The position numbers were made by a program, and so were the translations under genes. DNA of 64,000 nt from Candidatus Zixiibacteriota bacterium (lineage in GTDB: Bacteria > Zixibacteria > MSB-5A5 > GN15 > FEB-12), in NCBI GenBank assembly GCA_034003725.1, contig JAVEYB010000004.1, positions 236,853 through 300,852 on the forward strand, written 5' to 3'. Numbering within the stretch: position 1 is the stretch's first letter; every line of letters starts with the position of its first letter. Shown one piece after another: positions 1 through 8,294 of the stretch. The notes beneath the pieces were generated by a model. It searched no databases and was not told where the DNA came from. It saw only the letters and a program-made list of their open reading frames with translations.

Positions 1-132
1 CAGGTATCCTTCACCGTTTTTGATGATGTCTTCGTACAGAAGCGGCGTGTTGTGGTTCCAGTGCTCCTTGCGAACGTTCAGAATGTTGTGCGTATCAAGT
101 CCATACTTGCTGCGCAGGCGTTCTGCCGCCAT
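1..132 (-). CDS. pckA: Phosphoenolpyruvate carboxykinase (ATP), N-terminal part only
   Basis: The first 44 codons of a gene that runs off the left edge of the window. The peptide carries the N-terminal pattern of ATP-dependent PEP carboxykinases (WN...TPLLYEDIIKNGEGYL), which in the family precedes the substrate-binding TGRSP segment, not visible here. The enzyme decarboxylates oxaloacetate to PEP in gluconeogenesis. The ATG at 130-132 follows a GAGGAG ribosome binding site. The identification rests on the short N-terminus only; the GTP-dependent family does not share this pattern. Confidence 0.75.
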   Translation of the reverse strand, partial: MAAERLRSKYGLDTHNILNVRKEHWNHNTPLLYEDIIKNGEGYL

Positions 133-685
133 AGGCGTACTCCTCTTTTGGTACAGGTATGATCAGACGATTGTGCGTTCGAGATTCTATATAGAGAATG
201 TTGCCCGGCCCGCAGTGTTTCGGACAACAGCATCAGGATATCAATTTCGCCGGGAAAACTCAATAATGAACCGACTTTAGCAACGATATCCACATTCGCA
301 CGGCGAGGTTGCGGTGCCCGAGCAGTGCAGCGACGGGGGCGCCGAGCGAGCAATCGCCGCCTCCTTCGTAGCTATTCCGATACACATTACCATCTTTCAC
401 TCTGACGACCGTGTCACGGCAGGATGTCACTCTTCGTCGAAACATGCTGATTTTCAGTAACTTATACGGCTCGTTGTGTTGTTGCCCGGAAAAAGAGACA
501 AACAATAGTGGATTTCTTAGTCGAAAAATCTTGGTGTCGCGTCAATCGTGACGTATAATAAGGTACCTGCGCTAGACGACTTGCTTGTTGTCCCCCGTTG
601 TTCCGGAATGATTCGGCCGCCGGAACCCAACACTGTGCGGCAAGACATCGTGTCATTCTCACGCCTGGCCGAAAAGGAGGTTGCC
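133..685. other. Intergenic region between pckA and the KamA-type gene
   Basis: About 550 bases without a convincing gene. It holds the start signals of the divergent pckA gene, a candidate promoter for the KamA-type gene near 531-559 and a leader of roughly 120 bases before that gene. Short open frames here have neither ribosome binding sites nor family resemblance. I see no RNA gene or clear hairpin terminator. Confidence 0.6.
531..559 (+). promoter_or_regulatory. Candidate sigma-70 promoter for the KamA-type gene
   Basis: A perfect TATAAT (554-559) lies 17 bases after TTGGTG (531-536). The predicted start point near 566 would give a leader of about 120 bases. The -35 matches only TTG, so this is a sequence-based guess. 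Confidence 0.45.
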
Positions 686-1840
686 ATGAAAGATATCAGG
701 TATTTCACGGATATCGATCAGGTCGACCGGCTCGATGAGCGGGCACGACAGCAGCTTCACCACGTGACCGACGCGTACCGCTTTCGGGCCAACGACTACT
801 ATCTCTCCCTGATCGACTGGAACGACCCCGACGATCCGATCCGGCGCATAATCATTCCCGATCCGACCGAACTTGAAGTCGACGGAGAGCTGGACGCGTG
901 CAACGAGCACGCCAACTATGTCGCCCCCGGATGTCAGCACAAGTATCCGCACACGGCGCTGCTGATCTGCGCCGAAAACTGTGCGGGGTACTGCCGGTAC
1001 TGCTTCCGGAAGCGACTTTTCATGAACGCCGGCGAAGAGCGCATCACGGATTTCACGGAGAGCATCAACTACATCCGCGAACACAAAGCGATCACCAACG
1101 TCCTGCTCACCGGCGGCGACCCGCTTACCCTGTCGACACGACGGCTCGAGACGATTATTCGGGAGCTGCGTACGATCGATCACGTGGGCGTCATCAGAAT
1201 CGGAAGCAAAACCCCGGCATTCAACCCGTATCGGATCATCGATGATCCCGATTTGCCGGCGGTGCTGGCGCGCTATTCCACGCGCCGAAAGCGCATTTAT
1301 GTCATCACGCATTTTGACGTCGTCCAGGAGCTGACGGACGCCGCCTGCCTGGGGCTGGAGATTCTGCACCGTGCCGGAGTGGTCATGGCCAACCAGACAC
1401 CGATCATCCGGGGGGCCAACGATACGCCGGATGCGCTCGTGAAGCTGATGGCCAGGCTGTCGTTTGTCGGCGTACCGCCGTATTACTTTTTCCAGTGTCG
1501 TCCGACCGCCGGCAATCGTCCGTACACCGTGCCGATCGCCGAGGCGTACGCGACGATCGAGGCCGCCAAAAAACGGGTGTCCGGGCTCGCCAAGAGAGCG
1601 CGGTATGTCATGTCGCATGCGCTTGGAAAAATCGAAATCGTGGGTCTGAACCACGACTATTTCTTCCTCAAGTTTCACCGCGCCCGCTATCAGGAGGACG
1701 AAGGGCGATTCATGATGTTCTATCGCAATGACTGCGCGTTCTGGCTCGACGATTTGATTCCTGCCGACGGCCAGCCGCATCCGGTGCACGAGCGGCGGGG
1801 AGATACCCTGACCCCGCGTGTCTACGCGGTCGCGCAGTAA
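686..1840 (+). CDS. KamA-family radical SAM protein (lysine/glutamate 2,3-aminomutase-like)
   Basis: A 384-residue radical SAM enzyme. The cluster motif C-x3-C-x2-C is at C99, C103 and C106 (CAGYCRYCFRKR), typical of the KamA family, whose known members move an amino group from C2 to C3 of lysine or glutamate using PLP and S-adenosylmethionine. The glycine-rich PLP loop of lysine aminomutase (PGGGGK) is replaced by HALGK ending at K315, so PLP binding may be kept but the substrate is uncertain. The start ATG at 686 follows AAAAGGAGG at ideal spacing; the open frame extends upstream to 548 without support. Beta-amino acids made by such enzymes serve as osmolytes or intermediates in some bacteria; no neighbour here tells which. 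Confidence 0.8.
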   Translation: MKDIRYFTDIDQVDRLDERARQQLHHVTDAYRFRANDYYLSLIDWNDPDDPIRRIIIPDPTELEVDGELDACNEHANYVAPGCQHKYPHTALLICAENCAGYCRYCFRKRLFMNAGEERITDFTESINYIREHKAITNVLLTGGDPLTLSTRRLETIIRELRTIDHVGVIRIGSKTPAFNPYRIIDDPDLPAVLARYSTRRKRIYVITHFDVVQELTDAACLGLEILHRAGVVMANQTPIIRGANDTPDALVKLMARLSFVGVPPYYFFQCRPTAGNRPYTVPIAEAYATIEAAKKRVSGLAKRARYVMSHALGKIEIVGLNHDYFFLKFHRARYQEDEGRFMMFYRNDCAFWLDDLIPADGQPHPVHERRGDTLTPRVYAVAQ

Positions 1841-1852
1841 GACGTGTGACGC

Positions 1853-1890
1853 AAAAAAAGCCCGGCCCCGTGGAGTATTCGGAGCCGGGC
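1853..1890 (-). terminator. Rho-independent terminator of the propeller lipoprotein gene
   Basis: Arms GCCCGGC (from 1860) and GCCGGGC (to 1890) form a hairpin; read on the minus strand it is followed by seven T residues (A run 1853-1859 on the plus strand). It lies 29 bases beyond the stop of the minus-strand gene. Confidence 0.85.
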
Positions 1891-1918
1891 GGGTGCGGTT
1901 ACCCTCCCCCCGGGAGCG

Positions 1919-2998
1919 CTACTTCAACGCGGAAAAGACATCGATGGTCGCGGTATCCGACCTTTGGAGCAAGGGTCTCACCGCCGGGCCGGATTTCACC
2001 AGCACATCGCCTTCCCCCGTCGCGACCAGTATCTTTCGACCGTACCGGACAACCGACACGGCGTTGACCGAAGCCAGCTTGTCAATTGTCGTCCACTCAC
2101 CGTCGTACAGCGTGCCGACGCCCTGATTGGTCCCGACGATTACCACCCAGTCGGATGCATCGATCGATGATATCCGTTCGCTCGGCAGGCCGTCGGCAAC
2201 GCCGTATTGAGTCCAGCGTCCACCGTCGAATACGAACAGCCCCACGGTCGTGCCCACGTACAAATGATCGTGGTTGAAATCGACGGTGGTGACGAAATCA
2301 AGCAGCGACGGGTCTCTTTGCAGATAGCGCTGCCGGAAATCGACGCCGTCGAACTGGTACAGTCCGGCGCCGTCGGTCCCGATCCAGACATTATCGCCCG
2401 CCGCCACGATTGCCGTGATCGACATGTCTTCGAGCATCACTTCATCGCCGAAAATGCTCCGGGAGTACAAACCGTCAGTCGTGCCGATCAGCAGGCGATA
2501 GCTGAATCCCGCCAGCGCGGTGACCTCACCGGCGAGATCAATGTCCACCGGCTGCACGGTCGAGTCCTGGACCACAAACAGTCCGTCCCCTCCCGCGTAC
2601 AGCGTTCCCGCGTGCGAGGCAAGTGTGGCGAGGCGGTACTCCGTTGGGATCAACCGACGTTCGTGAGACACGAAATCGTACACCATGATGCCATCGTCAG
2701 TCACGGCGAAGATATTTGTGCCGATCACGATCATGTCTTTGCCGGGACGGATGTCGGTCGGGGCCGCCGCGCCATCGAGGGCGAGCCCGGGCTGATGGAT
2801 ATCGCCGGCTGCAGTCGAGTCGGACCCGGCCTTGACGGCGTGAATGAGACTCTCGGCGACCGTGCTCGAAATCGTCTGCGAGAGCTTCTGCATGGGTGTA
2901 GGCTGAGTGGTGGGTTTTTCATCTGAGCATCCGATCAGCCCTGCGACCGCCACCAGCGCTGCGATCGCAATCATTTTGGTGCGAACTGTGGTATTCAT
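1919..2998 (-). CDS. Lipoprotein with beta-propeller-like repeats
   Basis: A 359-residue protein with a lipoprotein signal (hydrophobic segment ending LIGC, the lipobox cysteine at about residue 24). After a low-complexity linker it shows repeated blades of about 40 residues with motifs such as 'IGTxDGLYS', 'VGTTVGLFVFDGGRW' and 'WIGTDGAGLYQFDG'. These match the two-component-regulator propeller repeats found outside the membrane in hybrid sensors. It is probably anchored in the outer or inner membrane facing the periplasm. The ATG follows AAAGGAG. The gene diverges from the sensor/kinase/regulator operon at 3277-7479 and is preceded by a -24/-12 type promoter with two upstream palindromes, so it is a likely target of that system. 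No catalytic motif is visible. Confidence 0.75.
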   Translation of the reverse strand: MNTTVRTKMIAIAALVAVAGLIGCSDEKPTTQPTPMQKLSQTISSTVAESLIHAVKAGSDSTAAGDIHQPGLALDGAAAPTDIRPGKDMIVIGTNIFAVTDDGIMVYDFVSHERRLIPTEYRLATLASHAGTLYAGGDGLFVVQDSTVQPVDIDLAGEVTALAGFSYRLLIGTTDGLYSRSIFGDEVMLEDMSITAIVAAGDNVWIGTDGAGLYQFDGVDFRQRYLQRDPSLLDFVTTVDFNHDHLYVGTTVGLFVFDGGRWTQYGVADGLPSERISSIDASDWVVIVGTNQGVGTLYDGEWTTIDKLASVNAVSVVRYGRKILVATGEGDVLVKSGPAVRPLLQRSDTATIDVFSALK

Positions 2999-3041
2999 AA
3001 TCTACTCCTTTGGGTTTCGGGTTGGTTGCGACCGGAGACCT

Positions 3042-3058
3042 TGCACACGTGATGCCGG
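3042..3058 (-). promoter_or_regulatory. Candidate sigma-54 (-24/-12) promoter of the propeller lipoprotein gene
   Basis: On the minus strand CGGCATCACGTGTGCA has GG at 3056-3055 and GC at 3044-3043, exactly 12 bases apart as in the consensus TGGCACG-N4-TTGCA (matches GGCA and TGCA). The predicted start near 3031 leaves a leader of about 33 bases to the ATG at 2998. The nearby NtrC-type regulator at 6142 has an intact GAFTGA, so a sigma-54 target next door is plausible. Confidence 0.5.
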
Positions 3059-3123
3059 AAATCGTAACATGTTGCAGCGTAATGCGTTGGGCTTGCCGGG
3101 CGGGAGCCGCAACCCACCAAAAC

Positions 3124-3139
3124 GTGTCACTGCTGACAC
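3124..3139. promoter_or_regulatory. Palindromic operator/enhancer copy 1 (GTGTCA-N4-TGACAC)
   Basis: A perfect inverted repeat with six-base arms around CTGC. It lies about 95-110 bases upstream of the predicted sigma-54 start of the lipoprotein gene and about 140 bases before the divergent operon. An identical-arm copy lies 64 bases away. Probable binding site of the NtrC-type regulator. Confidence 0.6.
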
Positions 3140-3187
3140 ACTATGAACGTAGCGGGAAGTGACCTTATGTGGGACAGCAGGATACGC

Positions 3188-3203
3188 GTGTCAACCTTGA
3201 CAC
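3188..3203. promoter_or_regulatory. Palindromic operator/enhancer copy 2 (GTGTCA-N4-TGACAC)
   Basis: Second copy with the same arms around ACCT; the centre extends the symmetry to GTGTCAA/TTGACAC. Centre-to-centre distance to copy 1 is 64 bases, close to six helical turns, as expected for paired dimers of an enhancer-binding protein. Confidence 0.6.
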
Positions 3204-3276
3204 ACTTGTGCACAGAAAAAAACTTGTTGTCGCGGACGTCTTCGCATGCGTGTATAACTCATTGGGAGAACTACCA

Positions 3277-4530
3277 ATGAGGAATCTCGCCCGCGTCGTG
3301 TTGATAGTGGCCCTCGCCGCAATGAGCGGCCCGGTTACACGCGCTGATACCATCGTGACGCACATTGTGCAGTGCACACTGAATCGCCTCTACTTCCCGG
3401 TTGGCACGGAGTCTTTCGTGTATCCCGGTTGCCGTTACCTCGCGCTCCGTGACGGACAACCCGTCATTGAGGGGCAAATCGAATTCTCGGTTCCGGGGAT
3501 TGCCGTGACGCACCAGATGGGGCTGTCGTGCGACAGCCTGATGGCCCCACTGATGGAAATTCAAATCGAGACTTACTCGGTCGATACGACATCCCCCCTC
3601 GTGTTCGGACAGGCGATCGGACCGTGGTTTGACCTGTTTCTCGTGAATGACACGCTCACGCTGCCGGCCGCCGACCGAGTGAAGGTGAAGGCCTATGGCT
3701 GGGGTGATCGGGCGCGCGACCAGATGCTTTTCGACTTCGAGAGCGGTATGCTCGACGGATATTTCAGCTATCAAGAACCGGTCGCGCGCACGGGAGCAGG
3801 CGCACTGCGTGTGGCCGCGCCGTGGATTGTGGTGCTCATGCCGAATCCGGATCGACCTGTCAATTCGGGCGGGCTGTTAACGACCGCACTCTACTATGCG
3901 TATGACTCTTCCCGGCTGGGCCTCATGTTCAGCGGCGACAATCCGGTCGGGACATCGACATTCGTTCCCGCCCTTGACAGCAAGTCGCGACCGTTTGCCT
4001 GCGATCCGAACCGCGCGCGCGAGCTGCTACACGCCGCGCTCGGTGACCGCCGCGATATTGTAATTGGCATCACCGATCCCTCGCTTCGGTCTACAGCCGC
4101 CTATTTTGCCGACATCCTCGCCCGCGAACGGGTGACCTCGCAGATAGTCACCGACCGGACGGTCAGCGACTGCTATTTCATGTTTGCGCCGGTTGACTTG
4201 TATGACGACGGCTACACGCTGCGGTACGTCCTGGCGCGGCTGGAGGAATCCGACGTCGAAACGCCGGGGTTGCGGGAGTCGTTGGCCGTGGTTCGCGCTC
4301 ATCTCGATCGCGCACGAAGCGTTGGAATCGGGGAGCGATACGCGTATCTTCGGCTCGCCGAGAGCCGGATCATCGAGGACGTGGGGGTATTTCCGTTGTT
4401 TCGCCCGGTCATTCATGTCCTGAGCGCACGCGATATCGGCGGCCTCGCGGCCGATGCGACCGGGCGCATCAACCTGTCTCGCGCGTACCGGTTGGCGCCT
4501 CCGGCAGATTCTAGCGGAGGAGCGCGGTGA
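3277..4530 (+). CDS. Exported solute-binding-like protein (degenerate SBP family 5 features)
   Basis: A 417-residue protein with a signal peptide (residues 1 to about 23, cleavage near TRA-DT). The middle and C-terminus resemble extracellular solute-binding proteins of peptide ABC transporters: a 'TALYYAYDSSRLGLM' segment like the conserved ALAYAID region, then 'CDPNRARELLHAALGD' and 'RSTAAYFADILAREGV'-like stretches. The N-terminal half is not typical, and no permease or ATPase genes are near. The start ATG at 3277 follows GGGAGAA; the open frame extends to 3169 without a better site. Its stop overlaps the GTG of the histidine kinase gene by four bases, so it is probably the periplasmic ligand sensor or partner of that kinase rather than a transport component. 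That role is inferred from position. Confidence 0.6.
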   Translation: MRNLARVVLIVALAAMSGPVTRADTIVTHIVQCTLNRLYFPVGTESFVYPGCRYLALRDGQPVIEGQIEFSVPGIAVTHQMGLSCDSLMAPLMEIQIETYSVDTTSPLVFGQAIGPWFDLFLVNDTLTLPAADRVKVKAYGWGDRARDQMLFDFESGMLDGYFSYQEPVARTGAGALRVAAPWIVVLMPNPDRPVNSGGLLTTALYYAYDSSRLGLMFSGDNPVGTSTFVPALDSKSRPFACDPNRARELLHAALGDRRDIVIGITDPSLRSTAAYFADILARERVTSQIVTDRTVSDCYFMFAPVDLYDDGYTLRYVLARLEESDVETPGLRESLAVVRAHLDRARSVGIGERYAYLRLAESRIIEDVGVFPLFRPVIHVLSARDIGGLAADATGRINLSRAYRLAPPADSSGGAR

Positions 4531-6164
4531 GCTTTTCCGGTCGCCTGCGACTATCGCTGCTGCTGGTGGCGCTGGTACCGCCGATTGTTGCGGTGGCGGT
4601 GATGTACGTCTACACGTCCCACCAGGCGCGGCAGGCGGAGATTCGTCGCGCCGATCGCTCGCTGCAGACGTTTCGTCCGTTCCAGTCATCGCGGCAGGCA
4701 CAACTTCGTGCTGCCCTACAAACGGCGGCGGATGACCCGTCGATCCGCCGTGCGGTACTGCAATTGACCGCCGACGAGTCGCTGGTCACGTCGATTCAAT
4801 CGATTTCGTCGATACTCGATTTTCTCGAAATAATCGATCGCACCGGCAGGGTGCGGGCCTCGGCAGGTCGACCGGGCCTGATCGACCGGCAGGTCACCGT
4901 CCCGAATGATCGTGCCGACGTTTTTCCGACGGTTGAGTATGATCTCTCCGGCGCTCATGCAGCCGACGCGGCGTGCCTCGAATTGAGCGACCGTTTGTTG
5001 CTGTACGGGGGAGTGTTTTTCGACGAAGCCGACCGCCGCATGCTTGAAGGCATTATCGATGGATCAGTATCTATCGTATTTGCCCGGTCGCGAGACGACA
5101 CGTTCGCGCGTATGACGCCGCTCACGCTGTACGACCGGGGTGATTCGATCGAGGCCGTGCTCAGCGGCAGCGCCGATGGCGGCTATTATGTTGTGGCTGG
5201 TTTTCCCCCGTCTGCGGTTGAACCGCAAGCGGGTTCGCTGGTGACAGTTATCGGTCTCGTGTTGCTCTGTTCGGTTGCGGGCGCGCTTGCGATCGGCTGG
5301 TACCTTACGGGCAGGGCCACGCGCGAAATCAAAAACCTGATCGAGGCCTCGGAACGGGTGGCCGCCGGCGATTTTTCCACACCGGTCATGGCGTACGAAG
5401 AAGGCGAATTTGCCAAGCTGGCCGATTCTTTTACCGACATGATGTTTCGCCTGCGGCGCGCCCGCGAGGATCTGGCTACCGCGGAGAAAATCGCGGCCTG
5501 GGAAGCGGTCGGGCGCAAAATCGCCCATGAAGTCAAGAACCCGTTGACGCCCATCGCAATCGCGGTCGATGACCTTCGCTTGTCGTACGAAGACAGACTG
5601 CCTGATTTCGGCCGGACCCTCGCAGAAACGACTCAAACCATAAAAAGCGAACTGGGCCGCCTGATAAAGCTGCTCGACGGGTTCGTTGCGTTCGCGCGAA
5701 TGCCGGCGCCCGAGTTCGCAACCGTACCGGTCGATCACCTGCTCCAGCCGCTGACAACGCTCTACCGGCACGAAATTGCCGACGGACGCCTCACGTGCAC
5801 CACGACAACTCCGGATGATCCGGTCACCGTTGACCCGGATCAAATCCGCCAGTTATTGGTGAATGCGATAAAGAACGCTCTCGAAACCGGTCCGCACGTC
5901 ACCGTTACCGTGACGGCGGAAGCGACACCAGATGAACTGCTGTTCACCGTCCGGGATACCGGTCCCGGTTTTCCTGAGGCGATTCTCGCGGGCCGGGCGG
6001 AACCCGGCGTATCGATGAAGAGCGGCGGTTTCGGGCTGGGGCTGGTCATTTGCCAGCGAATCGTCTACGACCACGGCGGTCTGATGCAGTTGGCTAACGA
6101 CTCGTCGGGCGCAGTAATCACCATCACACTTCCGAGGACACATGGCCCGCATTCTGGTCATTGA
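4527..6164 (+). CDS. NtrY-like membrane sensor histidine kinase
   Basis: A 545-residue kinase. TM1 is at about residues 7-27, followed by a periplasmic sensing region of about 210 residues, TM2 at about 238-262, a HAMP linker, a HisKA dimerisation domain with the phospho-acceptor H334 in KIAHEVKNPLTPI, and a HATPase domain (N box around NAIKNALE, DTGPGF, GFGLGLVICQ). The HEVKNPLTP form is typical of NtrY-type kinases that pair with NtrC-type regulators. It starts at GTG 4527 with GCGGAGGA just upstream, overlaps the stop of the upstream binding-protein gene by four bases, and itself overlaps the downstream regulator by 23 bases, so all three are translationally linked. It probably phosphorylates the regulator at 6142 in response to a periplasmic signal. 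Confidence 0.9.
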   Translation: MSFSGRLRLSLLLVALVPPIVAVAVMYVYTSHQARQAEIRRADRSLQTFRPFQSSRQAQLRAALQTAADDPSIRRAVLQLTADESLVTSIQSISSILDFLEIIDRTGRVRASAGRPGLIDRQVTVPNDRADVFPTVEYDLSGAHAADAACLELSDRLLLYGGVFFDEADRRMLEGIIDGSVSIVFARSRDDTFARMTPLTLYDRGDSIEAVLSGSADGGYYVVAGFPPSAVEPQAGSLVTVIGLVLLCSVAGALAIGWYLTGRATREIKNLIEASERVAAGDFSTPVMAYEEGEFAKLADSFTDMMFRLRRAREDLATAEKIAAWEAVGRKIAHEVKNPLTPIAIAVDDLRLSYEDRLPDFGRTLAETTQTIKSELGRLIKLLDGFVAFARMPAPEFATVPVDHLLQPLTTLYRHEIADGRLTCTTTTPDDPVTVDPDQIRQLLVNAIKNALETGPHVTVTVTAEATPDELLFTVRDTGPGFPEAILAGRAEPGVSMKSGGFGLGLVICQRIVYDHGGLMQLANDSSGAVITITLPRTHGPHSGH

Positions 6165-7479
6165 CGACGAAGAGAATATCCGTCGTTCGTTGAAGTCGGC
6201 ACTGGAGCGGCGCGACCACCATGTGGTCACGGCGTCGACCTGCGCCGAGGCCCGTCGTTTCCTGCCGGCGGATTTCGATCTGGTACTTCTCGATGTACTG
6301 CTGCCGGATGGCAACGGCGTGGAGGTACTCGGTGAGATTGTCGGCGTGGTCTCTCCACCGCCGGTCGTCATGATCTCCGGGCAGGCCGATATCGATGTCG
6401 CGGTGGCCGCGATCAAAAAAGGCGCCCATGACTTTCTCGAAAAACCGATTTCGCTGGACAGGGTGCTTGTCTTAATCGACAACGTCACCCGGACCCGCCG
6501 CCTGAGATCCGAAAAGGACCGGCTCAGCTCGCGCGTGTACGGCGACATGATCGGGGTCTCGTCTTCGATCCGCAAACTTCGCGAAAACGTCGTCCGCGTC
6601 GCGGCCATGGCCGGTCGGTTCCTGATCACCGGCGAAAACGGAACGGGCAAGGAACTGGTGGCGCACCTCATCCATCGCAGCAGTCGATTCGCCGAGGGCC
6701 CTTTTGTCGCGCTCAACTGCGCCGCCCTGCCGTCGGAACTGGTCGAGTCCGAGCTGTTCGGCCACCTCCCCGGCGCCTTTACCGGAGCCGCGCGCCGTCG
6801 TGCCGGACGGTTCGCCGAAGCGACGGGCGGTTCGATCTTCCTCGATGAGATCTCGGAAATGCCGCCCGAAACGCAGGCAAAGCTTCTTCGCGTCCTGGAG
6901 ACACACCAGTACACGCCGGTCGGCGGGGACACCGACCAGCGGTTCGACGGCAACGTAATCGCGGCTTCCAACCGTGATCTCGAAGCGGAAACGTCGGCCG
7001 GGAGATTTCGCGCCGATCTGTTTCACCGTCTCAACGTGGTTGCCCTTCATGTGCCGCCTCTGCGCGAGCGGCCCGACGACATCCGCATCCTCGGCGAGTA
7101 CTTCCTTGCGCGGTTCGCCGAAGAAACCGGCGCAAAACCACGGCAGCTCTCCACCGAAGCGGTCGAGTACCTCCGACACTGCCCGTTTCCCGGCAACGTG
7201 CGGGAGCTGAAAAATCTCATGGAGCGCGTGAACATCTATTGCGATCACGATCCGGTTCGCGCAGAGGATGTCAAACCGTTGATGACGACTCCCGCTGCAA
7301 CCGAGACTCGCCTTACGTTGAAAGAGGCCAGTCGGCAATTCGAACTCGACTATATTCGAAACACCATCGCACGGTGCGACGGCAACATGCTGCAGGCGGC
7401 GCGCGAGCTGGGACTGGAACGCTCCCACCTGTACAAAAAACTGAAACAGCTTGACCCGGACTACAACGTTACCGACTAG
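6142..7479 (+). CDS. NtrC-type sigma-54-dependent response regulator
   Basis: A 445-residue regulator: receiver domain (acidic pair D8/D9, phospho-acceptor D51 in LLDVLLPDG, K near 104), AAA+ domain with Walker A GENGTGKE from about residue 164, an intact sigma-54 contact loop GAFTGA at about 211-216, Walker B FLDEIS and arginine-finger region, then a Fis-type HTH at the end (MLQAARELGLERSHLYKKLK). It is the partner of the kinase encoded just upstream. It has every element needed to drive sigma-54 RNA polymerase, and the paired palindromes at 3124-3203 upstream of a -24/-12 promoter are its likely sites. An in-frame GTG further in is less likely as start, because the ATG gives a complete receiver. 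Confidence 0.93.
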   Translation: MARILVIDDEENIRRSLKSALERRDHHVVTASTCAEARRFLPADFDLVLLDVLLPDGNGVEVLGEIVGVVSPPPVVMISGQADIDVAVAAIKKGAHDFLEKPISLDRVLVLIDNVTRTRRLRSEKDRLSSRVYGDMIGVSSSIRKLRENVVRVAAMAGRFLITGENGTGKELVAHLIHRSSRFAEGPFVALNCAALPSELVESELFGHLPGAFTGAARRRAGRFAEATGGSIFLDEISEMPPETQAKLLRVLETHQYTPVGGDTDQRFDGNVIAASNRDLEAETSAGRFRADLFHRLNVVALHVPPLRERPDDIRILGEYFLARFAEETGAKPRQLSTEAVEYLRHCPFPGNVRELKNLMERVNIYCDHDPVRAEDVKPLMTTPAATETRLTLKEASRQFELDYIRNTIARCDGNMLQAARELGLERSHLYKKLKQLDPDYNVTD

Positions 7480-8294
7480 TGGAACCCGTGCGCATCAGTC
7501 ATCAGAAAGTAACTGCGTTCCGGCGGAAGATTCTCGCATTCTACCGGCAGCACGGCCGCAGCCTTCCGTTTCGCGAGACACGCGACCCGTACGCCATCAC
7601 GGTAGCCGAACTCATGCTTCAGCAAACCCAGGTGGAACGGGTGGTGGACAAGTATCAGCGCTGGCTTCGCCGCTGGCCGACATGGGAGGCGCTGGCACAC
7701 GCCTCTCGGCAGGAATTGCTCGAAGCGTGGTCGGGATTAGGCTATAATCGGCGCGCGATTTACCTCGGTCAGATGGCGTGTCAGATAGTGGAACGGTTCG
7801 GCGGCAAAACGCCGTCGAGCCCGGCCGTGCTCAAAACCCTGCCCGGTATCGGCGACTATACCGCGAATGCGATCGCCATTTTCGCCTTCAACAGCCCGTG
7901 TGTCACGATCGACACTAACATCCGCAAAGTGCTCGTCCACGAGTTTGGGCTTGATCCGAATACGCCGCGCTCCGATCTGGAAGAACTGGCGCGCCGGCTC
8001 CTCCCGCCACGCCGTGCGCGCGACTGGCATAATGCGCTGATGGACTATGCGCGGGTCGCGCTCCGAAAAGACCTCGATTACATTGCGCCACTCACGACAC
8101 AAAACAGGTTTGAGGGCTCCCGCCGCCAGATTCGCGGCGCGATCGTCCGGGCGCTCACGACTGCAAAACGGGTGTCGATATCGAAGATTGCGGCTCAGAC
8201 AGCGCGGTCGGTCGATGATGTCCGCGAGGCCGCCCTGACGCTCCAGAAGGACGGGCTGGTGGTCGTGACGCCGAAGTTCATCCGGCTGGCGTGA
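7479..8294 (+). CDS. MutY-like A/G-specific adenine DNA glycosylase lacking the 4Fe-4S cluster
   Basis: A 271-residue HhH-GPD glycosylase. It has the MutY signature ELMLQQTQV with the catalytic glutamate near residue 44, a helix-hairpin-helix PGIGDYTANAI in which tyrosine replaces the lyase lysine of endonuclease III, and the catalytic aspartate in TIDTNIRKVL. MutY removes adenine mispaired with 8-oxoguanine. The four cysteines that hold the 4Fe-4S cluster after this core are absent. The C-terminal NUDIX-like domain is also missing, replaced by about 60 residues resembling a winged helix (VSISKIAAQTARSVDDVREA). GTG 7479 overlaps the stop of the regulator gene by one base; GTG 7488 is an alternative. 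It converges with trmB, overlapping by 17 bases. Confidence 0.8.
   Translation: MEPVRISHQKVTAFRRKILAFYRQHGRSLPFRETRDPYAITVAELMLQQTQVERVVDKYQRWLRRWPTWEALAHASRQELLEAWSGLGYNRRAIYLGQMACQIVERFGGKTPSSPAVLKTLPGIGDYTANAIAIFAFNSPCVTIDTNIRKVLVHEFGLDPNTPRSDLEELARRLLPPRRARDWHNALMDYARVALRKDLDYIAPLTTQNRFEGSRRQIRGAIVRALTTAKRVSISKIAAQTARSVDDVREAALTLQKDGLVVVTPKFIRLA

Noticed and set aside
3207..3214. TGTGCACA palindrome next to operator copy 2
   Set aside because: Eight bases are too short to stand out; it may be part of a larger site but there is no second copy.
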